Positions 26,021 through 35,310 of a stretch of 64,000 nt of DNA are shown one piece after another. A program made the position numbers and the translations under genes. The notes below the pieces were generated by a model. It did not search any database. It was not told the origin of the DNA and worked only from the letters and a program-made list of their open reading frames with translations. Source of the DNA: Sulfitobacter sp. LCG007. GTDB lineage: Bacteria; Pseudomonadota; Alphaproteobacteria; Rhodobacterales; Rhodobacteraceae. Where the stretch lies: NCBI RefSeq assembly GCF_040801785.1, contig NZ_CP161805.1, positions 3,596,001 to 3,660,000 of the forward strand, written 5' to 3'. Position 1 is the stretch's first letter. Every line of letters starts with the position of its first letter.

Positions 26021-26880
26021 GCCGGTTCCCTCAACCTGAACAGGCCGTTGCCGATGGCGATCTTGTCGCGTTCCAGCACCCGCGTGCGAAACGAGCCGTC
26101 GTTCCAGATTTCCGTCCTGAGCGTCTCGCCAGGATAGACGAAGGCGGTGAAACGCCCGTCCATCGCCCCGAAGCGCTCCGCCTCGTAATCGCACAATGCC
26201 GCCAGCAGCGCATGGGCCGCACAGCCGAAGCTGCACAGCCCGTGCAGGATCGGCCGCTCGTAGCCCGCCTGCGCCGCGACCCGGGGGTCGAGATGCAGCG
26301 GATTCGGGTCCGCGTTCCAACGGTAGTAAAGCGCCTGTTCCGGGCGGGTGGGCGTGTCGATGACGTGGTCCGGCTCGGAGTCCGGAAGCTGATGCGCAGC
26401 CTTCACGGGCCCATCCGGCCCGCCGAAGCCACCGTCGCCGCGCATGAAGGTCGTGTTGCGGCAGGTCGCCAGCAGCAAGCCGGTCCCGGCGTCCCGGATG
26501 TCCTTTTCGGAGTAGAGCAGCGCACCCCGACCTTCGCCCTTGTCGACCAGACCCGTCACCCGGGTTTTCGCGACTACCGTGCCCCGGGCCGGCAAACGAT
26601 GGTGTATCGTCATCCCCTGCTCGCCATGGACCAGTCGGAGCGCGTCGACCCCGGTATCGGGATTGCCCAGCCAGAATCCCGGATGGCCCAGCACATTCAC
26701 GATGGCCGGCATCACCCGCGCGTCGTCCTCGAGCGCCCCGACATAGGCGAGCTGGCGCAGGTCCATCGGATCCTGTCCCAGACCAACGCTCAGCCCGAAG
26801 CGTGCAACCTCCGGGGCGCCGTAGCTCTGGCGAACCTCCGGAATGTCGAAGTTCATCAGGTGTTCGTAATCAATGGCCAT
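26017..26880 (-). CDS. MaoC-like double-hotdog enoyl-CoA hydratase
   Basis: A 287-residue protein with two hotdog domains, like hydratase 2 of the multifunctional beta-oxidation enzymes. The active-site motif is in the second half: WNADPNPLHLDPRVAAQAGY with a downstream HGLCSFG. It should hydrate a 2-enoyl-CoA to an (R)-3-hydroxyacyl-CoA. It overlaps the CoA ligase upstream by 11 bases and the crotonase gene downstream by four. The partner dehydrogenase could be the SDR at 33029 (inference). Confidence 0.85.
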   Translation of the reverse strand: MAIDYEHLMNFDIPEVRQSYGAPEVARFGLSVGLGQDPMDLRQLAYVGALEDDARVMPAIVNVLGHPGFWLGNPDTGVDALRLVHGEQGMTIHHRLPARGTVVAKTRVTGLVDKGEGRGALLYSEKDIRDAGTGLLLATCRNTTFMRGDGGFGGPDGPVKAAHQLPDSEPDHVIDTPTRPEQALYYRWNADPNPLHLDPRVAAQAGYERPILHGLCSFGCAAHALLAALCDYEAERFGAMDGRFTAFVYPGETLRTEIWNDGSFRTRVLERDKIAIGNGLFRLREPA

Positions 26881-28990
26881 CGGGCGCCCCCTGCTGACCG
26901 GCGATTTCGATCACCGCGTCAAGCGCGAAGGCACCCTGACCTTCGGGCATTGCGAGGACAGGGTTGATGTCGATCGACGCCAGCCGCTCGCCCGCGCCGG
27001 CCGCGAAGATCGACAGACGCGACAGCATTTCGGCCAGCGCGCCGATATCCGCCGGAGGCCGGCCGCGTGCGCCCTTCAGGATCGCCGCGCCCCGGATCGA
27101 CAGTATCATCTCGCGCGCCGTGTCGGGCCCGAAGGGGCACGCCCTCACGGCCACATCGTTCATGAGCTCGACGAAGATCCCGCCAAGCCCGAAGACGGCC
27201 ACCGGCCCGAAGGTGGGATCGCGGTTGACGCCCATCAGGCATTCGACACTGCCCGAAAGCTGGCGCGCGACAAGCACACCCGTCACGCGGGCGTCCGGCG
27301 CGTGTGTTTCCACGGCCGCGAGGATGTCCGCATGCGCCTCGCGCACGGCATCTGCCGAGCGCAGGTCGAGCCTTACCGCGCCGATGTCCGACTTGTGCAG
27401 GATGTCCGGCGACAGGATCTTCATGACGACTGGATAACCAAATGCCTCGGCCGCCGAGACTGCTTCCTCAGCGCTCTTTGCGGCCTTCTCCGGCGCGGCC
27501 GCGATCCCCGCCCCGGCCAGCAGGGCCTTGGCTTCCGCCTCGTCCGGGGTCCGTGCGGGTAGCGCCACGGGCTTTGGATCAGCGGACAGCGGCTTGGCGC
27601 CGCGCGGCTGCGGTGCACCCAGGCGCAGTATGGCGTCGAGCGCGCGCACCGCGCGACAGGGGTCGTTGAACACGAGGATGCCCGCATCGTCGTAGCGCTG
27701 CAGCACCTCGGGTTCGCCCAAGGCGCAGAAGGCGATGATCCGGTCGGGGAAGTCCGCGCGCAGTGGGCCCATCGCCGCGAGGATCACGTCCGACATCGCC
27801 CGGCTTCCGGCAACGTAGGTCAGGAAACACAGGACCGCGCCGTAGCCCCCGTCGCGAAGCGCGCTTCGGGTGAAAAGTTCAAGCAGCGACGGGTCATTGA
27901 GCGCCTGAGCGGTGCAGTCCAGCGGATTTGCGGGCGAGGCATAGGGCAGTGCCGCCTTAAGGGCGGCCTGCGCCGCTTCGGGCATTGCGGGCATTGGCAG
28001 TCCGACCCGCTCGGCTTCGTCGCTGGCGACAATTCCCGCGCCGCCGCTGACCGTGACGATGCCGAGGGAATGCCGCGACGGGAGCACCTTCCGCGATGCC
28101 GCGTAGGCGATATCCATCATGGTCTCCGGATCGCGCAGGATGATCGCGCCATGATCCGACAGCACCGCATCCGCCACGACCGCATCTCCGGTCAGGGAAG
28201 CGGTGTGCGACGCCGCCGCACGGGCCCCGACCGCCGACCGGCCCGACTTGAGCGCCAGAACCGGCTTGCCCGCATCCCGCGCGGCATCGAGCGCGCGCAG
28301 CAGCCCGGGCGCATCGTTGATCGCCTCCATATAGGCGCAGATCACATCCGTCGCGTCGCTCTCGGCCATCCACTGGATCGCCTCGGCAATGGTGATGTCG
28401 GCTTCGTTGCCGGTCGTGATGAGCGCCGAGCAGCCCAGCCCCCGGTCCCGCGCCAGCGCACCGAGATGCGCCCCGAACGCGCCGGACTGGCTTGCGATCC
28501 CGATGTTGCCCTCGATCGGCATGCCGGTGTCGATTGACGACGAGAACGTTCCGTAATAGCCGATACCGACGTTGTAGACGCCAAGTGTGTTCGGTCCCAG
28601 GATGCGCATCCCGTGGCGCCGTGCGCGCGAGACCAACGCGCGCTGAGCGGCCTCGCCTTCCGCGCCGACCTCCGCAAAGCCGGCGGAAAACAGGGTCGCG
28701 GCCTTGCAGCCCCTGCGACCCAGCGCCTCGATGGTCTCGGGAACCAGTCTGGCAGGCACGGCGATCAGCGCCGCATCCGGCGTTTCGGGCAGATCGTCCA
28801 CGCCGGCATGGCAGGGCAGACCCTGCACGGTCTGCCGCGTCGGGTTCACCGGAAGGATCCGGCCGGCATAACCGGCCCGGAGCATGGCCGCGATGGGGCG
28901 CCCGCCGATCCTGGTGACATCTTCCGACGCGCCGATCACGGCGACCGAGCGTGGGGCGATCAGCCCGTCTATGTGGGGCAATGAGCTCAT
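26870..28990 (-). CDS. ADP-forming acyl-CoA synthetase
   Basis: A 706-residue acetate-CoA ligase (ADP-forming)-like protein with both parts on one chain. Residues 8 to about 460 hold the CoA-binding and ligase domains (SVAVIGASEDVTRIGGRP; the histidine in AASHTASLTGD is the expected phosphorylation site). The C-terminal 220 residues are an ATP-grasp domain (YPVVMKILSPDILHKSDIG). The start at 28990 overlaps the stop of the thiolase-like gene. It may activate the pathway's acid or recover ATP from a CoA product. Confidence 0.88.
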   Translation of the reverse strand: MSSLPHIDGLIAPRSVAVIGASEDVTRIGGRPIAAMLRAGYAGRILPVNPTRQTVQGLPCHAGVDDLPETPDAALIAVPARLVPETIEALGRRGCKAATLFSAGFAEVGAEGEAAQRALVSRARRHGMRILGPNTLGVYNVGIGYYGTFSSSIDTGMPIEGNIGIASQSGAFGAHLGALARDRGLGCSALITTGNEADITIAEAIQWMAESDATDVICAYMEAINDAPGLLRALDAARDAGKPVLALKSGRSAVGARAAASHTASLTGDAVVADAVLSDHGAIILRDPETMMDIAYAASRKVLPSRHSLGIVTVSGGAGIVASDEAERVGLPMPAMPEAAQAALKAALPYASPANPLDCTAQALNDPSLLELFTRSALRDGGYGAVLCFLTYVAGSRAMSDVILAAMGPLRADFPDRIIAFCALGEPEVLQRYDDAGILVFNDPCRAVRALDAILRLGAPQPRGAKPLSADPKPVALPARTPDEAEAKALLAGAGIAAAPEKAAKSAEEAVSAAEAFGYPVVMKILSPDILHKSDIGAVRLDLRSADAVREAHADILAAVETHAPDARVTGVLVARQLSGSVECLMGVNRDPTFGPVAVFGLGGIFVELMNDVAVRACPFGPDTAREMILSIRGAAILKGARGRPPADIGALAEMLSRLSIFAAGAGERLASIDINPVLAMPEGQGAFALDAVIEIAGQQGAPDGH

Positions 28991-30141
28991 AGGGCATCCT
29001 GCGACCCGAGGATGGCGGTGCACTGGCTCGACAGCGTTCCGCCATTGCCGTGGCAGAGGGCGATGGCGCAATCCCCGATCTGGCGCTCTCCGGCGTCGCC
29101 CCTGATCTGCGCCACCGCCTCGGCGATGAGGAAAAGTCCGTACATGCCCGGGTGCACGCATGAAAGTCCGCCGCCGTTCGTGTTGACCGCAAGCTCGCCT
29201 CCGGGCGCGATACGCCCGTCCTCGACAAAGCGCCCGCCTTCGCCCTTGGGGCAGAACCCCAGATCCTCGAGAAAGAGGATCGTGTTGATGGTGAACGCAT
29301 CGTAGACCATCACCAGGTCCAGTTCCGCCCGGCTTACCCCGGCCATCTCCATCGCGCGCGGCCCGCTTTCGGCGGCCGCCGTGGTGGTCAGGTCAGGCAT
29401 CGCCACGATGGAACGGTGATGGTTTGCCGCGCCGCCGCCGAGGAAATAGACCGGCTTGCCCGGCAGATCCTTCGCCCTTTCGGCCCGCACCAGCACGCAG
29501 GCGGCAGCCCCGTCCGTCACGAGACAGCAATCTGCCTTGCTCAGGGGGTCCGAGATCATCCGCGCCGACAGGATCTCGTCCTTCGTCAGCGGACCGCGCG
29601 CGAAGGCCTCGGGATTGAGGTTCGCCCAGCCGCGCGCGGCGAGGGCCACGTCGGCAAGCTGGGCGCGCGTGGTGCCGTATTGCGCCATGTGCCGGCTTGC
29701 CGCAAGCGCATAGGCCGTGATCGGATGACGCGGATTGTAGGGCGTTTCGTGCCACTGCGGCTCGCTCATCGACACCAGACGACCGCCCGCCGTGCGCTGG
29801 TTCGAGCCGTAGCAGACCAGCGCCGCATCGCAGAGCCCGGCATCCAGCGCCATGGTCGCCTGCAGAAGGTGCATCTCGAAGCTCGAGCCGCCCACGTTGG
29901 TGCCATCGAAGAATCTGGGCTTCAGCCCGAGGTATTCGACGACGCTCATCGTCGGAAAGGCGTGGCTGCTGGTCGCGGCGAAGACGCCGTCGATGTCCTG
30001 CAGCCCGAGTCCGGCATCCGCCACGGCCGCCACCGCGGCCTGCCCGAGAAGCTCCATCGCGGAAAAGCCCGGTGCCTCGCCGATGCCGGCGGTCGCCATG
30101 CCGACGATGGCGGACTTGCCCCGCAGGGTCCTTTCGCTCAT
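28987..30141 (-). CDS. Thiolase-like (SCP-x/Ltp2-type) protein without the nucleophilic cysteine
   Basis: A 384-residue thiolase-fold protein of the lipid-transfer branch. The loop that carries the nucleophilic cysteine in true thiolases reads TNVGGSSFEMHLLQA, with serines. NTNGGGLSCVHPGMYG and LCHGNGGTLSSQC are the other active-site loops. The DUF35 gene that precedes it overlaps by four bases. In steroid side-chain degradation, Ltp2-type proteins with a DUF35 partner are retro-aldolases, not thiolases, and that is plausible here. A transcript from 32131 would make it with the MaoC and acyl-CoA dehydrogenase partners such a route needs. Confidence 0.82.
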   Translation of the reverse strand: MSERTLRGKSAIVGMATAGIGEAPGFSAMELLGQAAVAAVADAGLGLQDIDGVFAATSSHAFPTMSVVEYLGLKPRFFDGTNVGGSSFEMHLLQATMALDAGLCDAALVCYGSNQRTAGGRLVSMSEPQWHETPYNPRHPITAYALAASRHMAQYGTTRAQLADVALAARGWANLNPEAFARGPLTKDEILSARMISDPLSKADCCLVTDGAAACVLVRAERAKDLPGKPVYFLGGGAANHHRSIVAMPDLTTTAAAESGPRAMEMAGVSRAELDLVMVYDAFTINTILFLEDLGFCPKGEGGRFVEDGRIAPGGELAVNTNGGGLSCVHPGMYGLFLIAEAVAQIRGDAGERQIGDCAIALCHGNGGTLSSQCTAILGSQDAL

Positions 30142-30518
30142 GCCGGGTCCTCCGGGATCGGATCGAAGACCACGCGCGGGCCCTCTTCCGTGGTTTCGAT
30201 CCGCGCCCTGACCCGAGTGCCGATCGCTACCGTTTCGACACCGGGAAGGGTCGACATCATCCGCACGCCCTCATCGAGGTCCACCAGCGCCACGTTCCAG
30301 TCGCCGCCCCGCGCCCGGTTGACCGTGATCGCATGGACCGTCCCCGTGCCCCTGGCCTCGACCCAGGCCAGGTCTGTCGCCCCGGACGGCGCGACCACGC
30401 GGGGCCAGAACAGGTATTCTCCCGTGCTCCCGGACCGCTGGATCATGAATCGCCCCGCCGCGAGATGGGCCTCGTAGGCCGCCTGCGGCCCAAGGCCCTC
30501 GGGTTCGATATCCGTCAT
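30138..30518 (-). CDS. DUF35 OB-fold protein, partner of the thiolase-like gene
   Basis: A 126-residue small protein of the DUF35 (OB-fold, normally with a zinc ribbon) family. FWPRVVAPSG occupies the usual FPPR position, followed by the OB part (GTGTVHAITVNR, VALVDLDEGVRMMS). It contains no cysteine, so the zinc ribbon is degenerate. It is coupled to the thiolase-like gene by a four-base overlap, as in Ltp2-DUF35 pairs where it is needed for activity and acyl-CoA binding. The start at 30518 follows GAGGGA; a much longer open frame upstream is not coding. Confidence 0.78.
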   Translation of the reverse strand: MTDIEPEGLGPQAAYEAHLAAGRFMIQRSGSTGEYLFWPRVVAPSGATDLAWVEARGTGTVHAITVNRARGGDWNVALVDLDEGVRMMSTLPGVETVAIGTRVRARIETTEEGPRVVFDPIPEDPA

Positions 30519-30541
30519 GTTCCCTCCGCTGCCGGGCATTC

Positions 30542-30961
30542 TCAGTCCTTCCAGCCCAGGAACAGATGGGTCTGTGTCGTCACGCCCACGACCTTGCCGT
30601 CGCCGCGCGTCATGGTGACCTGCAGCACCGACGTGGCGCGCCCGACATGCACAGGCTCGCAACGGGCGGTCACCGTGTCGCCCACCGTCACGGGACGGAT
30701 GAAGTTCGTCTTCGCCTCGACGGTCGTGTTCGAGATCTCTGCTGGGCTGCTTATGAAGGAGGCCGTTCCCGCCGCCGTGTCCGACAGCGTCATGAGCGCA
30801 CCGCCGTGCAGCACGCCGTTGCGGTTCGACATATCCTCGGTCACCCGCATGGTGCAGACGACCTCCTGGGGCGTGCAGGTGACGATCTCGATCCCCAGCA
30901 GGATCGAGAACCTCGACTGCGGCGGCATTTCGGAAAGGCTGCGCGGTTTTTGCTTCGCCAT
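30542..30961 (-). CDS. PaaI-type hotdog thioesterase
   Basis: A 139-residue single hotdog-fold protein. RNGVLHGGALMTLSDTAAG is the PaaI-type active-site helix with the conserved HGG and a following aspartate. SNTTVEAKTNFIRPV is the usual second strand. It starts three bases before the end of the acyl-CoA dehydrogenase gene region (stop at 30965) and is followed by the DUF35 gene. Probably releases stalled CoA esters in the pathway. Confidence 0.88.
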   Translation of the reverse strand: MAKQKPRSLSEMPPQSRFSILLGIEIVTCTPQEVVCTMRVTEDMSNRNGVLHGGALMTLSDTAAGTASFISSPAEISNTTVEAKTNFIRPVTVGDTVTARCEPVHVGRATSVLQVTMTRGDGKVVGVTTQTHLFLGWKD

Positions 30962-30964
30962 GGG

Positions 30965-32131
30965 TCAGGCCGCCCGCTGCGCCAGGGTCCGCCGCGCGAT
31001 GACCAGCTGCTGGATCTGGCTGGTGCCCTCGTAGATGCGCAGCAGACGGATATCGCGGTAAAGCCTTTCGATATCGTATTCCGCCATGTAGCCCGCCCCG
31101 CCGTGGATTTGGAGCGCCCGGTCTGCGATGCGCCCGGCCGCCTCGGTGCAGAAGTACTTGGTGCAGGAGGCCTCGAGTACCGCCTTGCCCTCGCGATCGA
31201 AGGTATCTGCCGTGGCCCGGACCAGCGCCCGGGCCGCATGCAGCTCGGCCTGGCAATCGGCCAGCATGCCCTGCACCAGCTGATGCTCTCCGATCGGCTT
31301 GCCGAACTGCTTTCGCTCGAGCGCATAGTCGGTCGCGATATCCAGCATGCGCTGGCTCTGGCCCACGGCCATTGCGCCGATGTGGATGCGGCCTCGGTCA
31401 AGCACCTTCATGGCGGTCCGGAAACCCTGGTTCAGCCGCTCCGGCCCGCCGAGGATGGCGCTTTCGGGCACGCGGACGTCTTCGAAGATCACGTCCGAGG
31501 TCTTGGTGCCGTGCTGGCCCAGCTTGCGGTCGGGCTTCGCGACGGTGATGCCGGGCGTGTCCGCCGGCACGATGAAGGCAGAGACACCATCCGCGCCCGG
31601 CTTGTCGGGCTCGGTCCGCGCGAAGACCGTGAAGACCCCGGCGCGCACCGCGTTGGTGATGTAGCGCTTCGTGCCGTTGATCACGTAATCGGTCCCGTCG
31701 CGCCGCGCGGAGGTGCGGATGCCGCCCGCATCGGATCCGTTGTCGGGTTCGGTCAGCGCGAAGGACGCGATGATGTCGCCGCTTGCGATGCCGGGCAGCC
31801 AGCGCTCCTTCTGCGCCTGCGTCCCGTCCATCACGATCCCCTGCGAGCCGATGCCGACGTTGGTTCCGATCAGCGAACGGAAGGTCAGCGACGCGTAGCA
31901 CAGCGCCTCGATCAGCCGGGCCTCCTGCGGCACGTTCAGACCGATGCCGCCGAATTCCTCGGGGGTGGACAGTCCGAAAAGGCCCATCTCCTTCATCTCG
32001 GCAACGATCTCTTCGGGGATGTAGTCCTCTTCCTCGACGCGCCGCTCCGCAGGTATCAGCCGCTCGCGCGCGAACCGCGCCACCGTCTCCACGAGCTGTT
32101 CGAAGACATCGCCATCCACACCTGCCGGCAT
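30965..32131 (-). CDS. Acyl-CoA dehydrogenase
   Basis: A 388-residue flavoenzyme of normal family length. FALTEPDNGSDAGGIRTSA is the substrate/FAD loop, YVINGTKRYITNA follows, and the C-terminus has QIHGGAGYMAEYDIERLYRD then IYEGTSQIQ, whose glutamate is the likely catalytic base. It is the first gene of the minus-strand operon ending at 25259 and is divergent from the IclR regulator. It would start beta-oxidation of the pathway acyl-CoA. Confidence 0.92.
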   Translation of the reverse strand: MPAGVDGDVFEQLVETVARFARERLIPAERRVEEEDYIPEEIVAEMKEMGLFGLSTPEEFGGIGLNVPQEARLIEALCYASLTFRSLIGTNVGIGSQGIVMDGTQAQKERWLPGIASGDIIASFALTEPDNGSDAGGIRTSARRDGTDYVINGTKRYITNAVRAGVFTVFARTEPDKPGADGVSAFIVPADTPGITVAKPDRKLGQHGTKTSDVIFEDVRVPESAILGGPERLNQGFRTAMKVLDRGRIHIGAMAVGQSQRMLDIATDYALERKQFGKPIGEHQLVQGMLADCQAELHAARALVRATADTFDREGKAVLEASCTKYFCTEAAGRIADRALQIHGGAGYMAEYDIERLYRDIRLLRIYEGTSQIQQLVIARRTLAQRAA

Positions 32132-32189
32132 CGTTCAATCCTCCCTCGACGCAACGCCACTCCTGCCTTGCCATAGCAGCGACATTCTT

Positions 32190-32210
32190 TATAGTAAATG
32201 AAATTCTATA
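32190..32210. promoter_or_regulatory. Candidate IclR operator
   Basis: TATAG and CTATA form an inverted repeat with 11 bases between them (32190-32194 and 32206-32210), in an AT-rich patch of the 66- to 90-base divergent gap. It overlaps two of the possible ATG codons of the regulator, which supports translation from 32222 instead. Confidence 0.4.
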
Positions 32211-32221
32211 TGCGGAATGAT

Positions 32222-32998
32222 ATGGCCGACGACGCCGGACTGAAACTCGTACCCGCGGTGCAGAACGCGATGAGCATCATGCGCCTGCTCGCCGCGCAGG
32301 GCCGCCCCATGGGCGCGACCCAGATCGCCCGGGAAACCGGGCTCAACGTCTCCTCCGCCTTCAACATCCTGCGCACGCTCAGCCACGAAGGATTGCTCAG
32401 CTTCGATCCGGAGGCGAAGACCTACCGCATGGGCATGGGTCTCCTGGAATTCGCGATTCCCCTGCTCGGTGCAAACCCGGCCGACGTGATCCGCCCGGCC
32501 CTGACCGCCATCGCGCAGGAGCACCGCACCATGATCGCCCTCTGGCAGATCACGCGGACCCGGCGGATCGTGCTGACGGACCGCTTCACCGCACCCGACA
32601 TCCTTCACGCGGTGCTTGCCCGCAACAGCCGGCTCCCGGTCTTCTCGGGTGCGGTCGGTCGCTGCTACGTGGCGATGACAGGCCTGGGCAAGGCAGAGGC
32701 GCAGGACGGTTTCGCCACCGTCCGCTGGCAGGACGCCCCCGATTTCGAAAGCTACTGGAGCGATGTGCTGGAGGCGCGCGAATCCGGAACGGCGTTCGAC
32801 CGCGGACATCTCTATCGCGGCCTCGACATCGTCGCGTCGCTGGCGCGGGACGCCGAGGGGGTTCCCCGTCTCGGCATGAGCAGCATTACCATCGCGGGAC
32901 AGCAGACCGAGGAAAGCCTTGCCGCCATCGCCCGTGCGCTGTCCGGCGCAGCCGCGCAGATCGAACGCTGCATCTTCGGCCGCCCGGCCGAGAGCTGA
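32222..32998 (+). CDS. IclR-family transcriptional regulator
   Basis: A 258-residue regulator from the ATG at 32222. The N-terminal winged helix covers about residues 7-70 (VQNAMSIMRLLAAQG, ATQIARETGLNVSSAFNILR), followed by the effector domain (IVLTDRFTAPD, LPVFSGAVGRCYVAMTG). Two in-frame ATGs at 32198 and 32210 are possible, but they overlap a candidate operator, while 32222 has GGAA at good spacing. It is divergent from the acyl-CoA dehydrogenase operon and precedes a second CoA module on the plus strand, and so may control both. Confidence 0.88.
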   Translation: MADDAGLKLVPAVQNAMSIMRLLAAQGRPMGATQIARETGLNVSSAFNILRTLSHEGLLSFDPEAKTYRMGMGLLEFAIPLLGANPADVIRPALTAIAQEHRTMIALWQITRTRRIVLTDRFTAPDILHAVLARNSRLPVFSGAVGRCYVAMTGLGKAEAQDGFATVRWQDAPDFESYWSDVLEARESGTAFDRGHLYRGLDIVASLARDAEGVPRLGMSSITIAGQQTEESLAAIARALSGAAAQIERCIFGRPAES

Positions 32999-33028
32999 AA
33001 CTCACCATTCTGGAAAGACGGAGGAGAC

Positions 33029-33949
33029 ATGCCTGAAATGAAGCCCCTTGAAGGGAAGGTCATGCTTGTGACCGGCGCGGGCGGCGGAATCGGCCGCGCA
33101 ATTGCCATGGAAGCCGCCAGAGCCGGGGCGGCGGTGGTGGTCAACGACATCGGGGCCTCGCTCGACGGCCAACGCGAATCGAGCGCCGCGGCACAGTCGA
33201 CGGTCGCCGAGATCGAGAAGGCGGGCGGGCGCGCCGTCGCCAACGGAGACGACGTCACCGATCAGACCGGCGCGCAGGCGATGGTGAAGGCGGCAGTCGA
33301 CACGTTCGGGCGCCTGGACGCCGTGGTGAACAACGCCGGGATCCTGCGCGACGGGTTCTTCCACAAGATGACCTACGAGAATTTCGATGCCGTCGTGAAG
33401 GTGCATCTCTACGGCACCTTCAACGTGAGCCGCGCCGCGGCGGACGTGATGCGCGAGCAGGGCTCGGGCAGCCTGATCCACATGACCTCGACCTCCGGGC
33501 TGATCGGCAACCTCGCGCAGGCGAACTACTCGGCCGCGAAGCTGGGGATCGCCGCCCTGTCGAAATCGCTCGCGCTCGACCTGCAGCGCTGGAACATCCG
33601 CTCGAACTGCATCGCGCCCTTCGCCTGGAGCCGGATGACATCCTCGATCAAGGTCGACAGCCCCGAACAGGAAGAGCGCGTGAACCGCATGAAGGAAATG
33701 TCACCGGAAAAGATCGCCCCCGTCGCGCTCTATCTCGCCTCGGACGATGGCGCGGACACCACCGGGCAGATCTTCGCGGTCCGCAACAACGAGATCTTCC
33801 TCATCTCGCAGCCGCGCCCGACGCGCTCGGTCCATCGGGGAGAAGGCTGGTCGCTCGAAAGCGTCCGCAGCCACGCGATCCCCGCCTTGCGCGCCAGCTA
33901 TGTTCCGCTGGATGTCTCAGCCGACGTGTTCAGCTGGGATCCGATATGA
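33029..33949 (+). CDS. Short-chain dehydrogenase, (3R)-hydroxyacyl-CoA dehydrogenase type
   Basis: A 306-residue SDR resembling the dehydrogenase part of peroxisomal multifunctional enzyme 2. TGAGGGIGRA binds NAD, NDIGASLDGQ is the branch-specific segment, and the active site is TSTSGLIG with NYSAAKLG. A strong ribosome site (GGAGGAG) precedes the ATG. It lies 30 bases after the IclR gene. About 50 extra C-terminal residues carry an aromatic tail. It would oxidise the product of the MaoC hydratase, linking the two divergent modules (inference). Confidence 0.9.
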   Translation: MPEMKPLEGKVMLVTGAGGGIGRAIAMEAARAGAAVVVNDIGASLDGQRESSAAAQSTVAEIEKAGGRAVANGDDVTDQTGAQAMVKAAVDTFGRLDAVVNNAGILRDGFFHKMTYENFDAVVKVHLYGTFNVSRAAADVMREQGSGSLIHMTSTSGLIGNLAQANYSAAKLGIAALSKSLALDLQRWNIRSNCIAPFAWSRMTSSIKVDSPEQEERVNRMKEMSPEKIAPVALYLASDDGADTTGQIFAVRNNEIFLISQPRPTRSVHRGEGWSLESVRSHAIPALRASYVPLDVSADVFSWDPI

Positions 33950-34146
33950 CCTGAACGGCGTCCCTGCCGGACATGGCGGACCGGTTCCGATCGGGCCGCC
34001 ATTCTACATGCGCGGTCTCGGCCGGTCCCGAATGATGCCATTTCGGCATTTCAGGAAGTCCATTCAGATATTTGATTTATGGCTCAACGGGCTCGAAAAT
34101 CCCCTGGCGATGCGAAGCAGCATCCCCGATCCCGGAGGAGCCAGAC

Positions 34147-35310
34147 GTGTACGATCACAACAGCGACGACTTTCAGGACATCCGGGATGCGGTGCGCGCC
34201 CTGTGTGCCGATTTCCCGGACGAGTATCACCGCAAGGTGGACGAGAGACGCGGCTACCCCGAGGAGTTCGTGGATGCGCTGACTAAATCCGGCTGGATGG
34301 CGGCGCTGATCCCCGAGGAATACGGCGGATCCGGGCTTGGCCTGACCGAGGCTTCGGTGATCATGGAAGAGATAAACCGCGCGGGCGGCAATTCGGGCGC
34401 CTGTCACGGGCAGATGTACAACATGAATACCCTCGTGCGGCATGGCAGCGAGGAGCAGCGGCGGAAATACCTTCCCAGGATCGCCACCGGAGAGCTTCGC
34501 CTTCAGTCCATGGGCGTCACCGAACCCACGACCGGCACGGACACCACGCAGCTCAGGACGACCGCGGAAAGGAAGGGCGACCGCTATGTGATCAACGGCC
34601 AGAAGGTCTGGATCAGCCGGGTCCAGCATTCCGACCTGATGATCCTGCTGGCCAGGACGACGCCCCTGTCGGAGGTACGGAAGAAATCCGAGGGGCTGTC
34701 GATCTTTCTCGTCGATGTGAAACAGGCGATGCAGAAGGGGATGGAGGTGCGTCCCATCCTCAACATGGTCAATCACGAGACCAACGAGCTGTTCTTCGAC
34801 GACCTCGAGATCCCGGCAGAGAACCTGATCGGAGAAGAGGGCCAGGGCTTCAAATACATCCTTACCGGGCTGAATGCCGAGCGCACGCTGATCGCGGCGG
34901 AGTGCATCGGAGACGGGTACTGGTTCACCGACCGGGTAACGGACTATGTCAGGGAGCGCCGCGTCTTCGGCCGGCCCATCGGCCAGAACCAGGGCGTTCA
35001 GTTCCCCATCGCCGAAGCCTTCATCGAGGTCGAGGCGGCGAACCTGATGCGCTGGAAGGCCTGCGCGCTTTTCGACGCGGGCAAGCCCTGCGGCGCCGAG
35101 GCCAACATGTCCAAGTATCTCGCGGCGAAAGCGAGCTGGGAGGCAGCCAACGCCTGCATCCAGTTCCATGGCGGCTTCGGGTTCGCCTGCGAATACGACG
35201 TGGAACGCAAGTTCCGCGAGACCCGTCTCTATCAGGTGGCCCCGATCTCGACCAACCTGATCCTCAGCTATGTGGCCGAGCATGTCCTCGGGCTGCCGAG
35301 GTCCTTCTGA
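34147..35310 (+). CDS. Acyl-CoA dehydrogenase
   Basis: A 387-residue acyl-CoA dehydrogenase. It starts at a GTG, chosen because GGAGGAG lies six bases upstream and the product then has normal length. GVTEPTTGTDTTQLRTTA is the substrate/FAD loop and YVINGQKVWISR follows. The C-terminus has QFHGGFGFACEYDVERKFRE and TRLYQVAPISTNLI; the glutamate of the usual EG(T/S) base motif is replaced (QVAP), so the catalytic base may lie elsewhere, as in the isovaleryl-CoA type. Its stop overlaps the CaiB-type gene by one base. It is one of three acyl-CoA dehydrogenases in the window. Confidence 0.88.
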   Translation: MYDHNSDDFQDIRDAVRALCADFPDEYHRKVDERRGYPEEFVDALTKSGWMAALIPEEYGGSGLGLTEASVIMEEINRAGGNSGACHGQMYNMNTLVRHGSEEQRRKYLPRIATGELRLQSMGVTEPTTGTDTTQLRTTAERKGDRYVINGQKVWISRVQHSDLMILLARTTPLSEVRKKSEGLSIFLVDVKQAMQKGMEVRPILNMVNHETNELFFDDLEIPAENLIGEEGQGFKYILTGLNAERTLIAAECIGDGYWFTDRVTDYVRERRVFGRPIGQNQGVQFPIAEAFIEVEAANLMRWKACALFDAGKPCGAEANMSKYLAAKASWEAANACIQFHGGFGFACEYDVERKFRETRLYQVAPISTNLILSYVAEHVLGLPRSF

